Source of the DNA: Osmia lignaria lignaria
Taxonomy: Eukaryota; Arthropoda; Insecta; Hymenoptera; Megachilidae
Length of the DNA stretch: 64,000 nucleotides
Assembly (NCBI RefSeq): GCF_051020975.1
Contig: NC_135037.1
Location: 5,518,001 to 5,582,000 of the forward strand
Direction of reading: 5' to 3'
The translations under genes and the position numbers were made by a program. Below the pieces are notes generated by a model. It was not told the DNA's origin. It searched no databases and saw only the letters and a program-made list of their open reading frames with translations. This document shows, piece after piece, positions 23,646 through 34,249 of the stretch (its first letter is position 1; each line of letters starts with the position of its first letter).

Positions 23646-26600
23646 CACTTCGGCCTCACCCTCCGCCGCCGGTTTCCACCCTTGTCGTCTCTCCCTTTCG
23701 CGTTCCGCGCCTCAAGCCTTCCTTCCGTTCACTGATTACCAATGTCGGTCCGTTGACCAGAATCCGGATATCTGCTCGAACGAGACGATTCAGGAGAAAC
23801 GGGCCAATGTAGGAACTGGGATAATTCTTTCAAATCTCATTGCTGACTGTCTCCCTAGTTTATCTCACCGTCACCATTCTTCCTACCCTCAACTTTATAG
23901 GTCACCGACTTGAACGGTAGGTAACTTTAAGAGCAACGAGACTAAGATGCAACGCTATGATTTTATCAATTCGTGTGTCGATACATTTACCGATGTTAAA
24001 TCAAAAGTGTTCGCATAGCGAACCAGATTAACCTAACCTTCTTCGCGACAATATGGAAATATAAGACTAACTACTCGAGATCGTCGATTTTAGTAATAAA
24101 TAATTTATCGGATTTGAAAAGTCCGTAAACGTCGCAAAATAGGATAACAAAGTCGCTGAAATTCCGGAACCGGAAAAGCTAAGAACTCTGCTAAACATTC
24201 TAGGAATAGTTGTAAATGAATCGGTCGATTATCGTACCGGAGGCGAAGAAAAAAATACCCGGTTAATTTATACCTCTTTACGTAAACATCGAGAAACGAC
24301 GTGGTACATAATGGAGCAAAGATTCGTTCGCGATCTGACCTTGTTAACGCGGTGGACGTTTAAGCATACCCTTTCACTGGCACGCTACCGAAATTCATTA
24401 AAAAAATGTAAGAGAATTACTTTCGTTCACTGGTAGCCGCTATTTTTAGGATTCTCGAGGCGCGATACGGGTGGTATAACGGTATATGACGAGCTAGTTC
24501 AAGCACGTTGTAAGCCGACTTCACGAAGCACATGCTGATCGAGAACTAATCGATTAGCGGAACGAGCACACACTGGAGATTGAATAATGAATCGCTATTA
24601 GAAATAGATGTCGCGTTTTTGTGTTTGCATCAACTGTACCACAAATTACATCCGTTTTCGACCGCGGTTAATTTTAGACGATCCCGCAGGCTCGATTTCC
24701 ATCGATCCAATGATACGACTAATGTACGTGATGTCGATTGATTCACTCCCGGTAAAGGAACTGATAAACATGTTATTCTGCAGTTGAAAATAGTTTCTGG
24801 CAGTTGCAAACGGCTCCTCGAGTAATCATACGTGTAGCTCTATCGCCAGTAGTGGAACCAGGGAAAATCGATGCGGCCGTGCCCGTTTGAGCACTGCGCG
24901 CCTCTCAACTGTAGGAACCGCCGCGATAAAAGCAGTCAAATCGCGCGAGACCATCGTTTAGACTTCCGAAATACGTAAGTAACGTACACTCGACACATAC
25001 GAACCCTAAAAGATCCTTAAATAATCGAATAGATCGCTATTACTGAAATGAATCTCTTTAAATGATTCGGGAAAAGAATGTACTCCGATACCTTGATCGA
25101 TTAAGCGAAGAAGAGATTATCGTTCCTTAAATCGAGATAAAATGAGATATGAATTCAAAGCAAAAGATTCATATGTGATATACAAAATATGTTCTATATT
25201 TTTGAAAGAAACAAGTTCTAAAGTTACATAGGTGACTTGAATTAAATATAGCCCTTTGAGTAAACAGAACAAACACAGGTGATCTGATATGTTAAAGAAA
25301 CTTCTGAAAATTGTGAGATCACTGTTAAATACATTCGTATAAAAGAAATAAATAAGCTAATGGATTCTATAAATTAAAGCAATACATGATCGATACGAAA
25401 TAGTCCCTCCATATTTCTCTAAAGCAGAAATTCCTGCCTCAGGCTGTTGCCCGAGTCACTGTGTACACATATATATCAACTATGCCGGCCTTTAGTACCT
25501 TACTCTTTATAAAATCATATATTACATATGATGACCAATATTTTGACGTTTTATTCAAGACTTATTTTGTCCTACTTTCATTGTATTCGCGTTACGTATG
25601 CACGATCTATCCAAAGGAGTCGACTCGTCGAATAATCGCTTCGTAATCGAATCCTGATGCACCGAAAAATGACGCGACTAACCAGGGAGCTACAGGGTGT
25701 TGAGGCGATACTTTGAATTCCCAAATACCAACCACAAGATACCGAGGCACTTTTTCTCATTAAATGTTTCTTCACTGTCAAATCACACGACGTTCCGTCA
25801 TTTTTTATACGTCTGCTGTTACGCGAACCGAACCATGTATTATATATCTTTCTGTTACTCAAAAGGATATCGTCTGAGAAAGTTCCGAGCGTAACGCGAC
25901 CACCCTCCTTGAAACTCCGCACGGCTTTGATCCGTTTTATAACTTCGATGGCGACGGGTTACGTTCGAAGCGACGCCTGGCGATCATGTTCCAAATACAC
26001 CGGCTACCCCCCACTCTCTAATCGAATTTTCCGATTACCGCCACTCTTCTAAGGATCTTATAAAGGATCTTTCGTCTGTTCTTTGTTTTTTAAATGAAAA
26101 TACAAATACTAAAACGGTTTTTTATAATTCTATGACGATGTCTTTATCATTTTTGCTATAAAAAATGTTAATAATATATAAATTTGACGAATAGAATATT
26201 TTTGTACTTTTAAGTTTATCCGGTTTATTACATTTTTCTTACAGTACGATTTTGTATCATGATATTACACGATAATTAGACCAAATATTTATTAAAATAT
26301 AAATTGCAATGTTATGATAATATCATCCCGAATGCGGTATGAATTCTTTTTATCTTATCCTTTCCCATTAATGTATTCAGGGTATTTATTTTAAAATTTA
26401 AGAAACCACGGTAATTATCCAATTAACAAAACCTACTTACATGATTAAAATATTAAACAAGCTAGATACATAAATTAAATCTACATACATAACTTGCCAT
26501 AACAAAAATACATTTGTAATAATAACTGCAACATAACGTTAAGTACATTAACAGTACATTAAGTACATTATACTTTGGTTTCATTAAATTTTTTTTTTAA

Positions 26601-27052
26601 ATTGATACTTAAAATAAACGAAAACATTAATTTTTATCAGATACAAATATCGAAATTTTTTAATGAAAATATTATAACTATAAATATGATATCATTACTT
26701 ATACCTTTTTACAATAAACATTTTACATTTAAAACAAAATTTTGTTTACAACTAACAGCGCATTTTAAATGATGTATTCTAAAAAATATAATCGTAATGT
26801 TGTGAATATTTTACACCTTTTTTTCACTTTGCACTTTGTAATGTTTATACCTATACTTTTATATACATATTTATTATTTAAAAGTATAACCTTCGTGTCT
26901 AGTACAACATAACTGATAACACACTAATTAAAAATGTTTATAATTATGTAAAAAAAATATGATTTTTTATTTTTAATAAGAAAACATACAAATAAAATAT
27001 AAATCCTGTTTCAACTGATTCTAATGCAATTGTTACTCTTTATAGATGTATT
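23646..27052. other. Spacer between the ankyrin 5' end and the zinc-finger gene 3' end
   Basis: I see no supported coding sequence here. The stretch 23646-25000 is relatively GC-rich and probably contains ankyrin 5' UTR and promoter on the minus strand. A plus-strand TATA-like GATAAAAG at 24925-24932, followed about 40 nt later by a GTAAGT donor (24975), could be an unrelated promoter. The stretch 26100-27052 is extremely AT-rich and probably holds the 3' UTR of the zinc-finger gene; several minus-strand AATAAA signals occur (TTTATT on plus, for example near 26224 and 26965), so the polyadenylation site cannot be fixed. Confidence 0.5.
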
Positions 27053-30000
27053 CTAACTCTCTAACTCAATATCTTTGCTAAGGTGCGTTAATGATTTTTT
27101 ACCCAATTGTTTCTTTGCATCTAAGGACTGAATTTTAGAATTTATAAAAAACGGTTCACTGGAATTCATTATCTCATTTACTGTCTTAGAATGTACATTA
27201 ATCTTGTGCCTCGATAAACTATTTTGACTGGAATAAGTTTTCTTGCATACATGACAAGGATATCCAAGTCCATAGTGATATCCTTCATGCTTAGACTTTG
27301 CATTACTCCAATTTGGAATCTTTCTTTGACAAATAGAACAAATAATTATTGCATGTTCTGCATTAAAGTGTAATTTTCGTAATGCGGCAGTAGGGAAACG
27401 TTCACAACATCCAAAACATTGATATGGCATTACAGTATCAAAATGTTTGAGCCTTATATGGTCATCAAACTGTTTTTGTGTTGTAGCAATAGTGCTACAA
27501 TAATAACAATGTATTTCTGTTGGCAAATCAATAAATTTCTTGCAGCATGTAACAGAACATTCATGTTTGTTCCATACATTGATATCAACAAAATTCTTTT
27601 TACAATAAGCACACCTTAATTCTGAATTTGTTTGATGTTTATCAATATGAACATCCAAAGCTTTTTTGTTGTAAAATTTATTTCCACATACACAAATATA
27701 TTTCTTAGCCATATTAAATTTATTAGTATTAACTTGTTTCATTTCCAGAATTCTCTCACGAGTCCAATTTGAATTAACTTCTTTACTTTGTAGTGTGCTT
27801 ACTTTTTCTGTATTTTTTTCTTCTTTATGAAGATCATTTACCAATTCATTCATTTCAGTAATGTTATTATTACACGACTTAGTCTGCAGTTCATTTTCAA
27901 TATCAATATCGACGTCTTCTTCAACGACCTGTATTTTTACAATACTATGATATTTACTATATTTAGATGATGCTAGATCAGGTGATTGAACAGGTGATTT
28001 TATTTGGTCAATATTTCGAGAAATATCTGATTTTTCAGTGTTTTTTGATTGGCTGGAACCCTGTAAATTGCTTTCGTTTTCACTATCTTTACCAACAATT
28101 TCATAAGAATTATTCTTTTTCTTTATCGTTATATTAATCCCAGGACTGGAATCTTTATTACCTTGTTGTTTATCATGTAGAATTGATTCATCTAAGTTAT
28201 TTTCCACAGTAGATATTTTATTAATTTTCAAAGTACAACTTCTTTTATGCATAGCTAATCCTTGAGGAGTATTGAACAGTTTTCCACAAGAACATCGAGT
28301 TTCGTAGTTGTCATTACTGGTTGTATTACATCCTTGTTTCTCCTTATTCAAGTTTTGAAGTGCTTGTCCTTTTACTTCTTTTTTCTTAGATGAACTTGAA
28401 CTGTATTTATCCTTGTTTAAAGTTAAACTTTCCTTCTGTTTTAATCCAGGTGTAGATTTTGAACATCTGCTGTTAAGCAACTGCATATTTTCTTTCGTTT
28501 CTCCACGAAGACGATGACGATTTACATGCTTATAGAAACTGTTTCTAGAGTAAACTCCAAGACAAATATCACATTGTCTCTTATTATTTTGCCATACGCT
28601 TGGTACCTTTAATGTACCATTATTATCGATTTTACGTTTCTTTGTCGAATCTACAGGTGATATACTTGATTTTCGTTTCTCTTTTTCTTGAACAGGAGAA
28701 TACTTTTGAACAGTTCCACGTTCCTTCAAAGATTTATTGCTGACAATCGAGCTATTTAGTTCTTCAAATTCTGACCTAGAAGATGATTTTTCCAATTCTC
28801 TCATGAAATCAGAATATTCAATTTTATGATAATCAATCAAATGTTTTCCAATATTCTTTACTCCTTGCTTACATAATAAACATGTCACCAATGCTAAGTC
28901 ATGATGTAAAGAAGTTTGTTTCTCATTCTGCTGTAAATTTGCACCTGATATTCTTTTCTCTTCTTTCTTATGTGAAATTTCAGTCTCATTTATATTGTTG
29001 TTAGGATGAACTAAAACACTTGTTCTTGTTTTTAATCTCTTATGATTAAATATATTCTGCTCTGTTGAAGATACTATTGTAGATCGTGATAAAGAATCTG
29101 TAAATATATTTTCATTTCTCTTTGAATAAACTTGTTCATTATCCTTTTTTTCTTTCTCAATCACATTAGACTCTCTCTCTGTTTGTCTTTCACATTCTTT
29201 TCTTTTCCTTCTTTCTCTGTCCCCCTCTTTATCAATACTTCTTAGATTTATATCACAATGCTTATTTCGCAGTGGATTCATAAAAATCCTATGTACTTTC
29301 TCTGCATGCTGTCTCAAAGTTAAATGTTTTGTATAAAGTTTTCCACAAGTTGGACACTGAAATAATTTCTTAGTAGTTTTTACTGAAAATACAAAATTTG
29401 GTAATGCAGCATTGTCATTAGATAACACTGGGTGGTATTTAATATATGATTTTGAATTTGTCTGTTTTGGTAATAATTCACTGGATGAATTATCTTGAGC
29501 ATTTTTTATCAGCTGCAATGTTTCCCATATTTTATCACACCTTTCAAGTAACACAATAGGATCCTTAATTTTATATGGTACACTATAAGGGATTGATGAT
29601 GTCATTAATTCGCTCTGAAACCAAAAGCATGCGTACAATTATTATTTTTTATGTTTTTTAAACATTTTATATTAATTTTAAGATTATTTATAAACTGTAC
29701 GTGCATGCTTTAAAAAAACAATGAAAGATGTACTATAAACTACATAATGATTAGAAAGATCATAATGAAATTTAATTACACTACATCTAGAAATATTTAT
29801 TTAACTTAAATTATTACATAAAAAAATACCTCTAATCTTATATATCAATTAAATTATAATTTCATTATACATAATATCGCTAGTAGAAAAAATATCAATT
29901 ATGCATTTATAAGTATAGTATATACTTACAGTACTCAATGTATCTTCACTTGATCTAGATACATTAAGATAACAAGGTTCGACCTTAGGTATACATAAAT

Positions 30001-30094
30001 TTGTAATGCATATTTTCTGTTCTAATTGTTCATCAATTTTATTTTCATCATCATAATCTGGATTTGTTTCATCATAAGATTCATTACTTAACAT
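27053..30094 (-). CDS. C2H2 zinc-finger protein, two coding exons, 908 aa
   Basis: Exon 1 is 29930-30094 (55 codons, MLSNESYDETNPDYDDENK... ending DTLST at an ACT|GTAAGT donor). Exon 2 is 27053-29614, entered after TTTTGGTTTCAG in phase 0 (SELMTSSIPYSV...) and ending at a TAG. About ten zinc fingers are visible at protein residues near 142-163, 300-318, 403-422, 496-515, 696-715, 723-739, 758-779, 788-809, 814-835 and 842-863. The last six form a C-terminal cluster, and the final finger is classical (CHVCKKTYSSQNSLSRHKIN). Two fingers (about 496 and 696) have a C-x-C start instead of C-x2-C, and some others are degenerate. Long Lys/Ser/Glu-rich linkers, including a highly charged stretch near 185-215, are probably disordered and may carry nuclear-localisation signals. 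The likely role is nuclear nucleic-acid binding; no orthologue is recognised, and rapid divergence is likely. The start is chosen because it gives an in-phase join at good splice sites. Confidence 0.88.
29615..29929 (-). other. Intron of the zinc-finger gene
   Basis: This 315-nt AT-rich intron has a GTAAGT donor (29929-29924) and a TTTTGGTTTCAG acceptor (ending at 29615). Removing it joins codon 55 (Thr) to Ser in phase 0, which is the main support for the two-exon model. Confidence 0.85.
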
Positions 30095-30165
30095 TTTAAG
30101 CGAAAACGCGGGAGACTGAAATGTAAACGAAAATTCAAGGTCGGTGTGATATGAACATAGCTGTC

Positions 30166-30168
<3 letters not shown>

Positions 30169-30199
<31 letters not shown>
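30169..30199. repeat. (TA)n microsatellite
   Basis: A pure TA dinucleotide run of about 30 bases lies just upstream of the zinc-finger gene start (which reads leftward from 30094). It is prone to length change and may sit in that gene's promoter region. Confidence 0.9.
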
Positions 30200-30202
<3 letters not shown>

Positions 30203-32632
30203 AAGTAAACCAACATTTCGATTGATTATTTAAACGGTTTTAATTGTTTTTTCCACTGCTCCTTTGCCTTTTGTTGTCGTTGCCTTACAAAGGAAAAGGT
30301 AGCAGTCGATAACGTCCGTTTTATTCTGACCTAATCTTTTAACTTACAATTATATACAATACTGATTTAATAAACACTTTGCAATTGATGGTATCATTGA
30401 ATGTAAAAATTATTATGTAAATAAGTATAGAAATAATCTTTTTAAACGCAAGTTAAATTAATTAAGAGTAACATTGCAAAACTTCTTAAACAATAGTATT
30501 AAATTACGGTAGATAGAAATTGGCATTTGAATAAATATTGTAATATAGATTCACATCTTTTTAAGTCAATTTTGTATTTAATATACAACTATACTGGAAT
30601 GAAATTTCAGAAACCAAACATACCTACCCAATGAAACGCACTTCAATTTGAGGTTAGTTTAATATATGAAATATGTAATATGATGTATAGGAAATATCGA
30701 ATTAGAATATTTATTAATGTTACAGAAAATAGAAGATTTTTGCACTTTTTTTAAGTTTAATCTTATAGAATAAAAATCTAATTATGTATTTAACATGATG
30801 GTATCTATATATTTAGTCCGTTCACTATAGTCGACATATAAGTGATCCATTCGAAATGAAAGTGGTCCTAAAGTGTTTTAAGTCAGTAAGAATGTTACTG
30901 ATTCATTTGTTTTGAATCTTATTCAATTGTCCGACAAATCTCTGAATTTAAAAAAATATAAAATCATTTAGATAAGATCCTATAAAAGGATCTTGTAAAT
31001 AGTCGTTCGTCACTGGCGTCATCCCAACAAGGTCTAAAAGTATCCATCTTGGACGATGCATGAAACGTTTCGGAATTACTCAATTCATCCATTTATTTAT
31101 ATGAATAACATTATTTATCACATACTCTGGTCATGTTAAACATGTGCTTAAAGAGCTTCATTCAACATACCTTTCTTGTGTATTATATGTAACTGTACTG
31201 TTGGCTGCTATTGCCCAGACGGTAGGTCGCGTTATGACACCACAATTCTTGAGAATTAGGGTTTCTAACCTGTTCGAAACTGCTTTAGTTATACAAAGAA
31301 ACTAACACACATTATGTACCTCGTTTCCAAATGTCGTAGCATGTTAAAAATGCATAATGCACGATGTTCTTACACAATCCGAAGCAGTAAGCTCGATCTC
31401 CCAACTGAACTCCTAGCGATGTGGTATACACTCTTGAGTACGGTGTTCTTTTCAGGCAAACGTACACAAAAACAAATCTTTTTCAACTATAATAGCGCTT
31501 ACTCGGACAAGAATCACTTGGACATATGTTTCTAGCTAAACTAAAGTCTTAAATATCGAATAATACAAATTTCAAGAAGGATTTCTCTAAGCGTACGACG
31601 GTAAGCAAATCCACAGCTATGATCGAAGTCTGTAGTCTGTCCATTCCAACCTACATAAGAATTACATCTACACTTAACCAGTTATGGATTCATTCAATGC
31701 TCCTTAAACGAGAATTCTTTTAATAAATTCATTGTAAGGAATATAATCCATAAGATTATGAGTAAGGGGCACTTTGTAAGACACTTATAACGAAATAGAC
31801 GGGATTTATGTTAAGAGTATGCATCTACCTAATATAGTTGATAAAGAGAACGTAATTTCCAAACTAATCTCAGTAGAGTCTTGATAAAGGCTTACCTAAT
31901 TTTGATGTTTAAAAAAACTTATTAAAAGATCACATTATATTGGTAAACTAGCTCTACACTAAACATACAATCTACTATACTGGTCTACTTCAAGACACCA
32001 AGGATAGCAGCACACCAAAGCAACCATTATATTACTTTAAAATAAATTTAATTTACGAAGGAAAAGACGTATTGAGACGTTATAAGATTCAGTTTCACAG
32101 TTTAAAATGTCAGTCACATTTCAGGTTACTTTTGGTGACAGCAGCACTATGTCTGTTTTCTACAATAATAATATACCGTTATCTTAAAGCACAACTGTAC
32201 ATCTTTTTTCTTGCAGAGAACGTATTAAACTTATGTAAGGTGAAGATTTCAATGAAAAGTATTAATCTTAAATACACATATAACGCTTTCAATGTTCGAA
32301 AATTTTATGATCCAAAACCTGATATTTCAGTAGAAGTTACCGATGTTAAGCTATGTGTATTTGATACTAACAGTGATCGGTCTTCAACAAAACGTTGAAC
32401 TACCCTTGAATCCTACATTTCCGAGTTAAATACTTCTTTTTAAATAACATACATTTAACAAATATTTGTTACAACTTCGTTATTACGTTGACTGCATTCA
32501 CATAATAGACGTGTCGTTCAAGCAAATCAAAGAAGGTCATCACTGTTGAATAACAGCATTGCGCAAAATCTACCTGATTCTGTACCCGATAAAATTGTTG
32601 TAGTAATGAACATTCATTTCCGGCGAAATGCA
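30200..32632. other. Intergenic region between the zinc-finger gene and the secreted-protein gene
   Basis: No gene is supported. It is AT-rich to about 30950. An inverted repeat AAGATCC...GGATCTT with TATAAAA as its loop lies at 30974-30994. Frames at 31314-31535 and 32072-32398 are open but lack codon or splice support; the second includes a hydrophobic stretch and a TTTTTTCTTGCAG acceptor-like site near 32205-32217, so an unrecognised exon there cannot be excluded. An imperfect hairpin of CCTTTT-type arms lies near 30256-30306. Confidence 0.5.
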
Positions 32633-32667
32633 TATAAAGGCACGAATATTTTCTTGTATTAGTCAGT
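32633..32667 (+). promoter_or_regulatory. TATA box and TCAGT initiator of the secreted-protein gene
   Basis: TATAAA at 32633-32638 is followed by the arthropod initiator TCAGT at 32663-32667. The initiator A (32665) lies 32 nt downstream of the first T of the TATA box, the canonical spacing. Transcription from 32665 would give an 18-nt leader before the ATG at 32683. TATA plus initiator promoters in insects are typical of strongly and tissue-specifically expressed genes. Confidence 0.75.
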
Positions 32668-32682
32668 ATTTGTTGAGAAAAG

Positions 32683-33570
32683 ATGCAAATCCTTGTTGTC
32701 TTTCTACTGTTTACTACCTGCAAGCTGTCAACGCAACTAGGAGTTTATGATAGAGGTGCTTTTGTTAATTTGTTAATATTGTTCTACTAGAAAGCTCTGT
32801 GGTGAAACAAAGGAGAGCTGTACATTTTTAGTGAATATTACTTTTAAATTGCAAATTTTTAACAATTATAATTCATCCGCGCGAGAATATTTATCACCAA
32901 CTTAAAATGTATCTGTTTCAAGGCCACTTTGCTGAGAAACAATTAGTTTCTTTATTTCATTTATGCAGGAATGCAGTTTTCTGGAAGCATGCAATGCCTT
33001 AAAACCGTTTTTGGCATAAGCTTGGGTTTCGGCATGTTTTCTCTTTAATAAATAAAAAAAATATATATATACTGATTGAATTGAGTAACCTCCGTCTTTT
33101 TCAAAGTTTGTTAAAAAATTATTTGATGATCTGTAGATGATGGTTCAGGTGCATAGATTGGATGAAGTAGATGTAGGATTCGAATAATTCCATTTCTCTC
33201 AGATCAGTATTACGTTATTTTATTTTTCGAAGATTTAAAATAGCTAATTTACCTATAGGATTCTTGAACTATGTTATTACATAACATTTATGATTTTTCA
33301 ATTCTTCTTTCTTCAGGACAGCACTCCTTTTACTACCCTGCGTTTAAAATCTTATTATGCAATAAAAATATATAATTAATTCTTAACAAAACACATCCTT
33401 CTAACAAAATACATTATAAATTAATTAACAAATTACTGATAATAATTATACTTTCTATTTGTAGAAAATGGTAGACTACTAAGAGACCTTCATCATGGTA
33501 AACTCTTCCAGACAATTGGGGATTGGTTTGGAGATTTAAAAAATCACATTAACGAAAGATTATTTGGACA

Positions 33571-33603
<33 letters not shown>

Positions 33604-34198
33604 ACTATCTCCTTTGCCGATAGAAATATTAAATTTGGATAAATTTCAATTGCAGAAGAGATTAAGGAATCGTGAATGGTTTCTTTTAGACTTAAGTAAA
33701 TACCATGTCTTATAATAGTAAAATTATATAAACAATCAATATTCGATTACAGAATTACAAAACTAACTTTCTGGTAAAAATGTATTAAACTTATTTTTAT
33801 AAAATACAGCTAATTTAACGTTTGATCCTAACCATGATTGGGGATTCCACGTCGGCAGTTGGTATTTTATTCGGAAAGGATTTAAAGATCGGTATGGATC
33901 TGGAAACGATTTTAACGAATCGGATCTTCAGTCGAGTCAAAGTACCATTCAGTCGCAAGATCCAACTGAAGTAAACATTGCAGAGACTTTTGAAACCACA
34001 AACGATTTTGTGACAACAGAATTTTCGTCAGCTATATCAACAACAATAACACAAAGTGAGATGCCATTGGTAACAACACAAAACTCTATGGAAACCTATT
34101 CATCTGAAAGTTCTTCATCAACGTACGTATCGGTAGAGGATGATAAAATCACTAAGGATTTTACTCAGAAAGGATCCGTAGAAGTTTTAATAGGATAA
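32683..34198 (+). CDS. Secreted Thr/Ser-rich orphan protein, three exons, about 230 aa
   Basis: The proposed exons are 32683-32755, 33465-33695 and 33810-34198, joined in consistent phases (1, then 1). Exon 1 encodes a signal peptide (MQILVVFLLFTTCKLSTQ), with cleavage likely just after it. Exon 2 encodes NGRLLRDLHHGKLFQTIGDW and a run of eleven Thr residues from an ACGACA hexamer repeat. Exon 3 encodes NLTFDPNHDWGFHVGSWYF followed by a long Ser/Thr/Glu-rich tail ending VEVLIG. The Thr/Ser content suggests O-glycosylation. Splice sites at exons 2 and 3 are good (TATTTGTAG; A|GTAAAT; AATACAG); the exon 1 donor (GAG|GTGCTT) is weak, so a further small exon is possible. The promoter lies immediately upstream and an AATAAA follows 23 nt after the stop. 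No family is recognised; it may be a lineage-specific gland, cuticle or immune product, but the sequence does not say which. Confidence 0.72.
33570..33602 (+). repeat. ACGACA hexamer microsatellite in coding sequence
   Basis: About five and a half copies of ACGACA encode a Thr tract inside exon 2 of the secreted-protein gene. The unit length is a multiple of three, so length changes keep the frame and would only alter the number of Thr residues. Confidence 0.9.
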
Positions 34199-34220
34199 TG
34201 TAGTATACATCCTTATGAGT

Positions 34221-34226
34221 AATAAA
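34221..34226 (+). terminator. Polyadenylation signal of the secreted-protein gene
   Basis: AATAAA lies 23 nt after the stop codon at 34198, so the 3' UTR would be short, ending near 34240-34250. Confidence 0.6.
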
Positions 34227-34249
34227 ATGCGACTTTTATTAAACTGTGT

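Noticed and set aside
23452..23913. 153-codon plus-strand frame
   Set aside because: It is mostly the antisense of the probable ankyrin N-terminal exon; the minus frame has a start, a splice donor and matching phase.
32072..32398. 108-codon plus-strand frame with a hydrophobic segment
   Set aside because: Upstream of a complete promoter for the next gene, AT-rich codons, no recognisable product; kept only as a remark in the intergenic entry.
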